A stretch of 8,910 nt of DNA. Source: JBFJVD01 sp041624375. GTDB taxonomy: Bacteria > Chloroflexota > Anaerolineae > Anaerolineales > E44-bin32. Position 1 is the first letter of the stretch; every line of letters starts with the position of its first letter. The stretch spans positions 1 through 8,910 of the forward strand of contig JBFJVD010000121.1 in the NCBI GenBank assembly GCA_041624375.1. The letters are read 5' to 3'. This document shows positions 1 to 5,675 of this stretch, piece by piece. The notes beneath the pieces are model-generated. The model was given only the letters and a program-made list of their open reading frames with translations. It did not search any database and had not been told where the DNA came from. The position numbers and the translations under genes are program-made.

Positions 1-378
1 ACCGATGACGACCTGCGCCAGGCGATCCATGCGATGGCGCGGCATCTGGCGCCGGGCGGCGTCCTGCTGGTGGAAGCCTGGCTCGACCCGGACATCTTCG
101 TGGACGGGCATCTCAGCGCGGTGTACGTCGACGAGCCCGAGCTAAAGCTGGCACGAATCAGCGTCGGACGGAAGGATCAGGACCAGGCGCGGCTTGACTT
201 TCACTATCTGGTCGCCACCCCGGAAGGGGTCGAGCATTTCACCGAAGTTCATGAAACCGGACTGCGCCCAACAGAGACATACCGCCGGGCTTTCCTGGCG
301 GTTGGTCTGGAGCCGGAGTTTGAGAAAGGTGTGCTGACCGGCCGCGGCCTGCACATTGGCGTGCGGCCGGAGGGCTGA
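1..378 (+). CDS. SAM-dependent methyltransferase, DesVI/TylM1-like, C-terminal part (5' truncated by window edge)
   Basis: The reading frame is open from base 1, so the gene begins outside the window; 125 residues are visible before the TGA at 376-378. The ATG at 34 is internal, because the frame before it (TDDDLRQAIHAM) reads as part of the fold. 'MARHLAPGGVLLVEAW' is the motif IV/post-I strand of class I methyltransferases ('hLxPGGxlhhe'). The following 'HYLVATPEGVEHFTEVHE' and the C-terminal 'GRGLHIGVR' match, from memory, the DesVI/TylM1-type sugar N-methyltransferase group (substrate class not provable here). The SAM-binding GxGxG loop would lie upstream and cannot be seen. It is convergent with the flavin reductase gene, 47 bases away, so it belongs to a different transcription unit. 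The substrate is unknown; many proteins of this subgroup are annotated only as class I methyltransferases. Confidence 0.85.
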   Translation, partial: TDDDLRQAIHAMARHLAPGGVLLVEAWLDPDIFVDGHLSAVYVDEPELKLARISVGRKDQDQARLDFHYLVATPEGVEHFTEVHETGLRPTETYRRAFLAVGLEPEFEKGVLTGRGLHIGVRPEG

Positions 379-395
379 ACGCTACGGAGGAAAGC

Positions 396-424
396 GCAGC
401 GCGAACCGCGAACTGTGAGGCTGC
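396..424. terminator. weak dyad between convergent genes, possible bidirectional terminator
   Basis: The 47-base gap between the two convergent genes contains GCAGC at 396-400 complementary to GCTGC at 420-424, with a CGCG-AAC-CGCG mini-hairpin nested at 400-410. A convergent gap is where a shared terminator is expected. There is no T-tract on either strand and the long outer loop makes the structure weak, so this is only a candidate. No other structure is visible in the gap. Confidence 0.2.
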
Positions 425-425
425 C

Positions 426-1058
426 TTAGTTGCGTCTTGTCAGTTGGGACGGCGGACGCGGCATGTCGAAGAGGTCCGTGACGCGACAGTAACCCGCGCC
501 GGCCAGACGCCCGATGGGCTTGAGCTTCTCCAAGTCGATCTTGTCGCTGTCGTAGAGCACATCGTCGGCGACATGGATGTGGAGCACCCGGCCCAGCACC
601 AAGCTGCCCCCACCAAGCTCGCGGCCAAGATCGATGATTTGGGCGACGCGGCACTCGAAATGAATTGGGCTTTCCGCCACCCTGGGCGCCCCAACGGTGA
701 TGGCCGGAACGGGTGTGAGGCCGGCCAGCTCGAATTCATCGACCTCCGGAGGCAGTTCGGTCGAGGTCAGGTTCATCGCCTCGGCGAGCGCCTCGGTGAC
801 GATGTTGGCGACGAACTCGCCGGTGGCGCGCACATTGTGTAGGGTGTCCTTATAGCCGCCATCCGTCCCGCGGATGCTTGGACAGAAGAGAAGATGCGGC
901 GGATTTGAGCACACTGCATTGAAGAAAGAGAAGGGCGCCAGATTGCGCCGCCCTTGATCGTCCAGGCTTGAGATCCAGCCGATCGGCCGCGGCAGGATCG
1001 AACCGATCAGCAGTTTGTAGACAGTTTTCCATTCGAGCGTGGGGACGTCGAATTCCAT
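426..1058 (-). CDS. flavin reductase family protein (FMN-binding split barrel)
   Basis: A 210-residue protein with the flavin-reductase-like split-barrel pattern: 'KLLIGSILPRPIGWISSLDDQG' near residues 15-36 (the 'GSxxPRPIAWVST' FMN-phosphate strand), 'NLAPFSFFNAVCSNPP' at about 39-54, 'GEFVANIV' at about 80-87, 'SPIHFECRV' at about 130-138, and a C-terminal 'KPIGRLAGAGYCRV'. Such proteins bind FMN and either reduce it with NAD(P)H for a partner monooxygenase or act as flavoproteins of unknown role. The length is typical. The ATG at 1058 has GAGGA at 1067-1063, four bases upstream, which supports this start. It is the last gene of the - strand cluster, 45 bases after the RDD gene. No flavin-dependent monooxygenase is in the window, so its electron acceptor is unknown. 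It could serve the molybdenum protein two genes upstream, but that is speculation. Confidence 0.88.
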   Translation of the reverse strand: MEFDVPTLEWKTVYKLLIGSILPRPIGWISSLDDQGRRNLAPFSFFNAVCSNPPHLLFCPSIRGTDGGYKDTLHNVRATGEFVANIVTEALAEAMNLTSTELPPEVDEFELAGLTPVPAITVGAPRVAESPIHFECRVAQIIDLGRELGGGSLVLGRVLHIHVADDVLYDSDKIDLEKLKPIGRLAGAGYCRVTDLFDMPRPPSQLTRRN

Positions 1059-1103
1059 CGGTTCCTCGCAATGGTGGGGCTTGGGTAAAGCAAACGGTAA
1101 GTG

Positions 1104-1673
1104 TCAGGCGACAGTCGGCGGCAGAGACCGCTGGATCTGCGACCCAATCCAATCGTCGTAGCGTGCGCGGCGGCCTCCGCTGGTGACCGCCGACACAAGG
1201 TAGAGGCCCCAGAGCAGGAAGGCAACCGCCAGGCCAAGGGATTGTATCAGGTCGAGGTCGCCCGGCTGCGCCGAGAGCCCGAAGATCGAAAGATGCAGCA
1301 GCTCCCATGGCAGCAACTTGAGCGCCGTTCGGCGCAGTGCGGGGCCGATCCCGAGCGCGCGCCCATCCAGGCGGCGGACCTGCAAGCGCAGGAGGCGCTT
1401 GCCGAGGGTGGCGCCTCGTGGGCTGCCTTCGAACAGTATGAAATAGAGCCAGGTTGGCAGGGAGAAGTTTAGAAGCAGCCGGCGCCAGATCTCCGGCCCG
1501 GTCTCGGGAATCGAGCCCAGCAGCGGCCCTAGCAGGAACCCAAGCGGGGCCAGGATCGCGAAGAGCAAGACGATGTCCAGGCTGTAGGCGGCGGCTCGCC
1601 GCAGGAAGAGCCCTCCGGGCTGCTGCGAGGCAATCGGAGAACCTGGGCTTATCCCCCGATCATGCCTGGCCAC
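1104..1673 (-). CDS. RDD family membrane protein (GTG start)
   Basis: I place the start at GTG 1673-1671, giving 189 residues. A longer open frame upstream runs in the shadow of the molybdenum gene and looks non-coding. The protein shows the RDD layout: 'GGLFLRRAAAYSLD' at residues 20-33 (the Arg and first Asp of the name) leading into a first membrane segment (about 32-54), a second at about 67-82, then the signature 'GSPRGATLGKRLLRLQVR' at 83-100, further hydrophobic segments at about 119-133 and 144-164, and a C-terminal 'RARYDDWIG' holding the later Asp residues. RDD proteins are small integral membrane proteins, mostly of unknown function. The gene overlaps the 3' end of the molybdenum gene by 14 bases, indicating translational coupling and a possible joint role. 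No clear Shine-Dalgarno precedes the GTG, which also fits coupling. The exact start is less certain than the family. Confidence 0.82.
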   Translation of the reverse strand: MARHDRGISPGSPIASQQPGGLFLRRAAAYSLDIVLLFAILAPLGFLLGPLLGSIPETGPEIWRRLLLNFSLPTWLYFILFEGSPRGATLGKRLLRLQVRRLDGRALGIGPALRRTALKLLPWELLHLSIFGLSAQPGDLDLIQSLGLAVAFLLWGLYLVSAVTSGGRRARYDDWIGSQIQRSLPPTVA

Positions 1674-3291
1674 GGATCTGGATCCCAATCTCGTGATAGC
1701 CGCTGGCGCCGTCCGGATAGGTGTCAGCCGGCGTGCGGTCCTGGATGGCGCCGCTGCGTTCGATCGCCCGCACCCGCAAGCGGTGCTCGCCCACCGGACC
1801 TTCCAGCCGGGCGCGCCAGCGAACCCAGGCAAGCTCGCTGAGCGGCCGCTCGAGCTCTGCAGGGACCCACGGCCCCTCATCCAGCTGGAGTTCAACGCCG
1901 GCCACGCCGCGCGCACCGGCAAACGCAATGCCCCCCGCCTCAAGAATGCCAGGTGCAAGTGAGTCGGCGGCATCGATGATGGAGGTGGTCTTCACCCAGG
2001 CCTGTTTATCCCAGCCCCGCTGCTCCCAGTAGCCGAAGTACGGTTCGGCGACCGCCTCCACCTGGATGATCCATTTGGGATTCTTCATCCCGTAGCGGTC
2101 CGGCGTATACAGCCGCAGCGGGAAGCCGTGCTCCTGGGTGAGCGACTGACCCCCCATGGCATAGCAGAGCAGGGTGCGTTCATCGAGCGCCGAGTCGATC
2201 GGCAGCGACTCGCTGTACGCGTCGGCGCAAGCAAAACGGATCTCGACGGCGTCTGGCTTGAGCCCAACCTCCGCAAGGACGTCCCGCAGACGCACGCCGG
2301 TAAAGGTCGTGGTGTCAATCAGATCGCCGCCGACGTTGTTCGAGATGCACTCGAGCGTGGCGAACTGCTCGACGCCCGGCAGCGCCCGCAGCTCGCTCAA
2401 GGTAAAGATGCGCGCTTGATCGACCAGACCATCGACCAGAAGGATGAAATCTTCCTCAGGCAGCCCACCACGGCCAGCCAGCGGCGCGGCCGCCCTGCCA
2501 GCCGCGCGCGACACGGCACCGGCGTCTGGCACCAGCAGATTGATGTCCACCCGATAGAACGTCTCGAGCGGCGACACTTCGGGCCGCGTGCCGGGGAACG
2601 GCGTGAAGTCGCTCGGCGGAGGAGTCTGCGTGGGATCGGTGAGGAAGCTGGTCGCGTTCGGGTCGAGCTGTGTTTCACTTCGACCCAACCAGCGGGCGAG
2701 GCCGAGCGAAAGCGCACCCAGACCCAACGCGCCCCAACCGAAAAAGGCCAGCGCACGCCGCCGCCCAGGCGCCTCCGGGTCAGCTGCTGCCTGTGGCTGG
2801 AGGATGGCGCTGAGCCCCACGCCCCACGCTGCGCCGAGCGCCAGCAGCCAGAGGGCGGCCGGCGTTGGGCCGGGTTGGCCCCAGCCGCCCTGTGCAGTGA
2901 TCAAGATGGAAAGCAACCAGAGCAGGGTGGTGGGCAGCAGTGGCCCGAACTGCGGACGGCCTCGTTGGCTCCATGCGCTGCCGGCGCCGACGACAGCCAG
3001 CAGCAGCAGCGCGGCCAGGTAGGCCATGCCGGTTTCCAGCGCTTTGCCGAGAGCGTCCGTGGCGCCGAGCTGGAGCGACTGCAGGGTGCGGATCATCAGC
3101 TCCAGCCCGGCCGTCAGGCCGGCCTCGCCCGGGATGGTGCGCACCAGCCACTCAAACAGGTCGATGGCCACCAACGGCAGGCCAGCCAGCCGGTTTCCCA
3201 GCCATTGGAGCAGGAGCCAGGGGAGGCCAAGCAGGGCGCCCCAGGCCGCGGCGCGCCCGACGAAGGCCCGAGGCTGGGTGCGTTCGTTCAT
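1660..3291 (-). CDS. membrane-anchored molybdopterin-dependent oxidoreductase, sulfite oxidase superfamily
   Basis: I start at ATG 3291 (543 residues), because the upstream extension would overlap hmgA. Residues 1-205 hold about five hydrophobic segments (roughly 11-31, 87-104, 118-134, 144-164, 180-200). Arg177-Arg179 sit immediately before the fifth, like a Tat motif. Residues about 243-440 form the SUOX molybdopterin domain: 'TFYRVDINL', 'LRALPGVEQFATLECISN' with Cys315 as the expected molybdenum ligand, 'FTGVRLRDVL', 'CYAMGGQSLTQEHGFPLRL' and 'YGMKNPKWI'. Residues about 455-540 resemble the Ig-like Mo-co dimerisation domain ('GVAGVELQLDEGPW', 'EHRLRVRAIERSG'). There is no His in the first 210 residues, so a heme b domain is unlikely. 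An Ala/Arg/Gly-rich insert lies at about 255-280. The gene follows hmgA by 16 bases without a visible Shine-Dalgarno and overlaps the RDD gene. The catalytic domain is probably outside the membrane. The substrate is unknown; sulfite or an organic sulfoxide are family precedents only. Confidence 0.88.
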   Translation of the reverse strand: MNERTQPRAFVGRAAAWGALLGLPWLLLQWLGNRLAGLPLVAIDLFEWLVRTIPGEAGLTAGLELMIRTLQSLQLGATDALGKALETGMAYLAALLLLAVVGAGSAWSQRGRPQFGPLLPTTLLWLLSILITAQGGWGQPGPTPAALWLLALGAAWGVGLSAILQPQAAADPEAPGRRRALAFFGWGALGLGALSLGLARWLGRSETQLDPNATSFLTDPTQTPPPSDFTPFPGTRPEVSPLETFYRVDINLLVPDAGAVSRAAGRAAAPLAGRGGLPEEDFILLVDGLVDQARIFTLSELRALPGVEQFATLECISNNVGGDLIDTTTFTGVRLRDVLAEVGLKPDAVEIRFACADAYSESLPIDSALDERTLLCYAMGGQSLTQEHGFPLRLYTPDRYGMKNPKWIIQVEAVAEPYFGYWEQRGWDKQAWVKTTSIIDAADSLAPGILEAGGIAFAGARGVAGVELQLDEGPWVPAELERPLSELAWVRWRARLEGPVGEHRLRVRAIERSGAIQDRTPADTYPDGASGYHEIGIQIRGQA

Positions 3292-3292
3292 G

Positions 3293-3306
3293 GGCTGGAA
3301 GCAGCC
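3293..3306 (-). other. hairpin between hmgA stop and molybdenum gene start
   Basis: On the - strand, GGCTG-CTTC-CAGCC forms a perfect 5-bp GC-rich stem with a 4-base loop. It lies between the hmgA TAG (3310-3308) and the ATG at 3291, where a Shine-Dalgarno should be; none is visible. This suggests that the downstream gene is translated by coupling with hmgA. The stem is short and could be chance in GC-rich DNA. Confidence 0.4.
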
Positions 3307-3307
3307 G

Positions 3308-4471
3308 CTATTCGCCGCTGCCCTCGAGCCAGGTGGCCTGGTACTCGTCCTTTTCCAGCTCGAGTGCATTCACGGTCACATCCAGCGGGCGGAAGGTATC
3401 CACCATCACCGCCAACTCTTCGGTGCGCTCGGCGCCAATCGAGGCCTCGGTAGCGCCCGGCTGGGGACCGTGGGGCAGGCCGCTCGGATGAAGGCTGATA
3501 TCGTACTGGTCAATTCCGGTGCGTGACATGAAGTTGCCTTCGCAGTAGTAGATCACCTCATCTGAATTGACGTTCGAATGATTGTACGGCGCCGGAATCG
3601 CCTCGGGATGGTAGTCGAACAGCCGCGGGACGAAGGAGCAGACGACGAAATTCCAGCCTTCAAAGGTCTGGTGCACAGGCGGTGGCAGATGAAGCATCCC
3701 GGTGACCGGCTCGTAGTCGTTGATGTTGAAGGCCCACGGAAACAGGTAGCCGTCCCAGCCAACCACATCGAACGGATGATGGTCGAGCACGTGGCGCGTC
3801 AGGTGGTTGCGGACCTTGACGCGCACTTCGAATTCACCCTTATCGGTGTGCGTTTCCAGCTCGCCCGGCGTGCGCAGGTCGCGCTCGGTGTAGGGCGCGA
3901 ACTCGGTGAGCTGCCCGAACTTGTTCAGGTAGCGCTTGGGAGGCTGGATCTGGGATTGCGACTCGATGACGAAGAAGCGTGCTTCCCCCTCCAGCTCCAT
4001 CATCCAGGTTGTGCCATAAGGGATCACGAGATAATCCCCGGGACCGAACGCCAGCGAGCCGAACTGCGTCCTCAAGCGCCCGGAGCCCTCGTGCGTGAAC
4101 CAGACCTCGTAGGCCTGGCCGTTGCGATAGAAGTAATCCATGCTCTTCGTCGGCCGGGCGACACTGAGGGTGACATCGTTGTTGCCGAGCAGCGTGCGCC
4201 GCGCCGCGACGGGATCGCCACCCGCGGGCACATCGGCGGTGCGGAACGCCCGATGCCGCAGCGGTCCATAGTCGGCATATTCCGGCTGCGCCGGACCGAG
4301 GTCCTCCACCGCAGCGACCCGCGGCGGCAGGAAATGATGATATAGAATCGACTGCAGGCCCGAGAAACCTTCGAGGCCCATCACCTCCTCGCGGTAGAGC
4401 CCGCCCTCGGGTTTGCGAAATTGGATATGCCGCTTCTGGGGCACCTCCCCCAGCTGACGATAGAAAGGCAT
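3308..4471 (-). CDS. hmgA: homogentisate 1,2-dioxygenase
   Basis: A cytoplasmic non-heme Fe(II) dioxygenase that opens the ring of homogentisate to give 4-maleylacetoacetate. The start is ATG 4471, preceded by GAGGAGG at 4484-4478 with six bases of spacing; the in-frame codons upstream to 4549 are non-coding. The N-terminus 'MPFYRQLGEVPQKRHIQFR' is typical of the actinobacterial-style enzyme, and 387 residues fits that shorter form rather than the roughly 430-residue proteobacterial or animal form. The cupin core 'GDYLVIPYGTTWMM' is at 145-158. By comparison with the human enzyme, the iron ligands are His298 and Glu305 ('YNHSNVNSDEV') and His334 ('LPHGPQP'), all present; 'SLHPSGLPHGP' parallels the human 'SLHSTMTPHGP'. 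It is third in the cluster, after hpd and the fumarylacetoacetate hydrolase gene, and sits 127 bases beyond the latter. Confidence 0.95.
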   Translation of the reverse strand: MPFYRQLGEVPQKRHIQFRKPEGGLYREEVMGLEGFSGLQSILYHHFLPPRVAAVEDLGPAQPEYADYGPLRHRAFRTADVPAGGDPVAARRTLLGNNDVTLSVARPTKSMDYFYRNGQAYEVWFTHEGSGRLRTQFGSLAFGPGDYLVIPYGTTWMMELEGEARFFVIESQSQIQPPKRYLNKFGQLTEFAPYTERDLRTPGELETHTDKGEFEVRVKVRNHLTRHVLDHHPFDVVGWDGYLFPWAFNINDYEPVTGMLHLPPPVHQTFEGWNFVVCSFVPRLFDYHPEAIPAPYNHSNVNSDEVIYYCEGNFMSRTGIDQYDISLHPSGLPHGPQPGATEASIGAERTEELAVMVDTFRPLDVTVNALELEKDEYQATWLEGSGE

Positions 4472-4477
4472 CTGTGT

Positions 4478-4484
4478 CCTCCTC
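4478..4484 (-). promoter_or_regulatory. strong Shine-Dalgarno of hmgA
   Basis: GAGGAGG on the - strand lies six bases before ATG 4471. It is the strongest ribosome-binding site in the cluster and decides the start against the longer open frame reaching 4549. Confidence 0.85.
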
Positions 4485-4491
4485 AGTCTGT

Positions 4492-4515
4492 GGGCGCCTG
4501 ATCCTTGGATCGCCC
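4492..4515 (-). other. hairpin in the fah-hmgA intergenic gap
   Basis: The 127-base gap between the hydrolase stop (4599) and the hmgA start contains a 24-base dyad. GGGC/GCCC arms enclose a GATC-CAAG-GATC stem-loop with a small asymmetric bulge. It ends eight bases upstream of the hmgA Shine-Dalgarno. It has no T-tract, so it is not a typical intrinsic terminator; it could protect or process the mRNA or tune hmgA translation. I see no convincing -35/-10 pair in this gap. Confidence 0.45.
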
Positions 4516-4598
4516 AGTCATCCTGCCCACTGGTTTCGGGCGCAAACAATCAGATAGCTTCGATCAAGGTTTCCCTGGCCGTCAGGATATCGGCAGAC

Positions 4599-5639
4599 TC
4601 ACCCCTGAGCCGTTTCGGCCTGTTCGGTGGCCATCGCTGCGGCTGGACGCTGCGCCACCACATTGCGCAGTATGCCCAGCTGTTCGATCTCGAGTTCGAC
4701 GACGTCGCCGGGCTGCAGCCAGGGCCCCTCGCCCCCGGTGAGCTCGAGCAGGCTCCCGCTGCCCACGGTGCCTGAACCCAGCACCTCGCCCGGCAGCAGG
4801 TAGGTGTCGGCCGATGCGCGCGCGATCATGTCGGCGAAGGAATAGTGGATCTCTTTCCAGTTTCCACGAGAGCGCTCGGCTCCGTTGACCCTCGCCGCCA
4901 TGTGCAGGTCGTAGACTCCCGGGCGATCCGTCGCTTTGCCGGCCAGTTCATCCGGCGTCACAATCCAGGGGCCCAGCGAGGAGGCGAAGTCCTTTCCCTT
5001 GGCCGGCCCGAGCCCGACCTTCATCTCCTGGCGCTGGATATCGCGCGCCGACCAGTCGTTGAAGATGGTATAGCCGAAGATGTGGTCGGCGGCCTGCTGA
5101 GCCGGGATGTCGCGCCCGGCGCGTCCGATGACACAGGCGACCTCCAATTCAAAATCGAGCGCCTGCGACGAAGCGGGGTACGGAATCGGTTCATCCGGAC
5201 CGAAGATAGCGTTGGCGTTGGAGAAGTAGAAGACCGGGAACCGATACCACTCGTCCGGCACCTGGCGGCCGCGCGCCTCATGTGCTGTTTTGACATGCGC
5301 CTCGAAAGCGTAGAAATCCCGCAGGCTCAAGGGCCGCGGCAGCGGCGGATAGAGGCGCACCCTGTGCGGCTCGTACGCCACCGGGCGGCGTGCGGCGCCC
5401 TTCAAGTGCAGCAGGTCTTCTCCGTCCAGACCGGCGATCAGCCGCTGCAGGTACGCGCGCACTTCTTCGCCGGCATGAAGCAGCTCGAGCAGCGTCGCCG
5501 GCAGGGGCTCGGCGGCCAGGCTGCGCGCCCCCTGCGCCCAGCTGCGTGCGGCATCGAGATCGACGACCACCTCCCCGAGGATCGCACCAAGACGGGGACT
5601 GAGCGGCTCTTCGCGGTGTGCGTAGGTGACGAGACGAAT
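4599..5639 (-). CDS. fumarylacetoacetate hydrolase family protein, apparently started at ATT
   Basis: The last enzyme of the homogentisate route, splitting fumarylacetoacetate into fumarate and acetoacetate in the cytoplasm. With the ATT at 5639-5637 as start it has 346 residues. 'RDFYAFEAH' gives Asp108 and His115 with exactly the spacing of Asp126 and His133 in mouse FAH; 'DFELEVACVIG' gives Glu164 and Glu166 and 'FNDWSARDIQ' gives Asp195, completing the metal site. 'GKDFASSLGPWIV' and 'VLGSGTVGSG' are further family signatures. The Gln in 'ARDIQ' favours true FAH over the HpaG-type isomerase/decarboxylases. A start at GTG 5570 (323 residues) would remove the conserved N-terminal 'RLVTYAH...RLGAILGE' strand pair and lacks a usable Shine-Dalgarno. 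No ATG, GTG or TTG lies in frame between the upstream in-frame stop (5678-5676) and the conserved N-terminus. It follows hpd by 36 bases. Confidence 0.93.
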   Translation of the reverse strand: MRLVTYAHREEPLSPRLGAILGEVVVDLDAARSWAQGARSLAAEPLPATLLELLHAGEEVRAYLQRLIAGLDGEDLLHLKGAARRPVAYEPHRVRLYPPLPRPLSLRDFYAFEAHVKTAHEARGRQVPDEWYRFPVFYFSNANAIFGPDEPIPYPASSQALDFELEVACVIGRAGRDIPAQQAADHIFGYTIFNDWSARDIQRQEMKVGLGPAKGKDFASSLGPWIVTPDELAGKATDRPGVYDLHMAARVNGAERSRGNWKEIHYSFADMIARASADTYLLPGEVLGSGTVGSGSLLELTGGEGPWLQPGDVVELEIEQLGILRNVVAQRPAAAMATEQAETAQG

Positions 5640-5647
5640 GCGCTTTT

Positions 5648-5652
5648 CTCCT
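5648..5652 (-). promoter_or_regulatory. Shine-Dalgarno pointing to the ATT start of the hydrolase
   Basis: AGGAG on the - strand (5652-5648) is followed by eight bases and then ATT CGT CTC GTC ACC TAC, which reads (M)RLVTY, the expected N-terminus of this family. The spacing is ideal for initiation at the ATT. Confidence 0.7.
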
Positions 5653-5660
5653 CTTCGAGA

Positions 5661-5673
5661 GCTTCCCGGAAGC
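5661..5673 (-). other. hairpin in the hpd-fah gap
   Basis: GCTTCC and GGAAGC are separated by one base, giving a stable GCTTC-CGG-GAAGC stem-loop. It starts two bases after the hpd stop codon (5678-5676) and ends just before the hydrolase Shine-Dalgarno. The - strand shares the 9-mer GCTGCTTCC with the hairpin after hmgA. It has no T-tract, so it is not a standard terminator. Confidence 0.4.
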
Positions 5674-5675
5674 AG

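Noticed and set aside
1674..1973. N-terminal extension of the RDD protein to 289 residues
   Set aside because: The extra 100 residues lie antisense-frame-like inside the molybdenum gene's C-terminal domain, read as Arg/Ser/Pro-rich non-coding sequence, and the RDD family begins near 'GGLFLRR'.
2397..2756. Possible frameshift in the molybdenum gene around the Ala/Arg-rich insert
   Set aside because: Motifs on both sides ('TFYRVDINL' and 'FILLVDGLV') are in the same frame, and the alternative frame gives no family-like sequence, so an in-frame insert is the simpler reading.
3292..3369. N-terminal extension of the molybdenum protein to 569 residues
   Set aside because: It would overlap the hmgA 3' end by 62 bases, and the added residues look non-coding; the ATG at 3291 directly precedes the first membrane segment.
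2128..3453. Long + strand open frame of 441 codons opposite the molybdenum gene
   Set aside because: Shadow of a - strand gene with intact SUOX motifs; the translation is Gln/Arg/Gly-rich without fold signatures.
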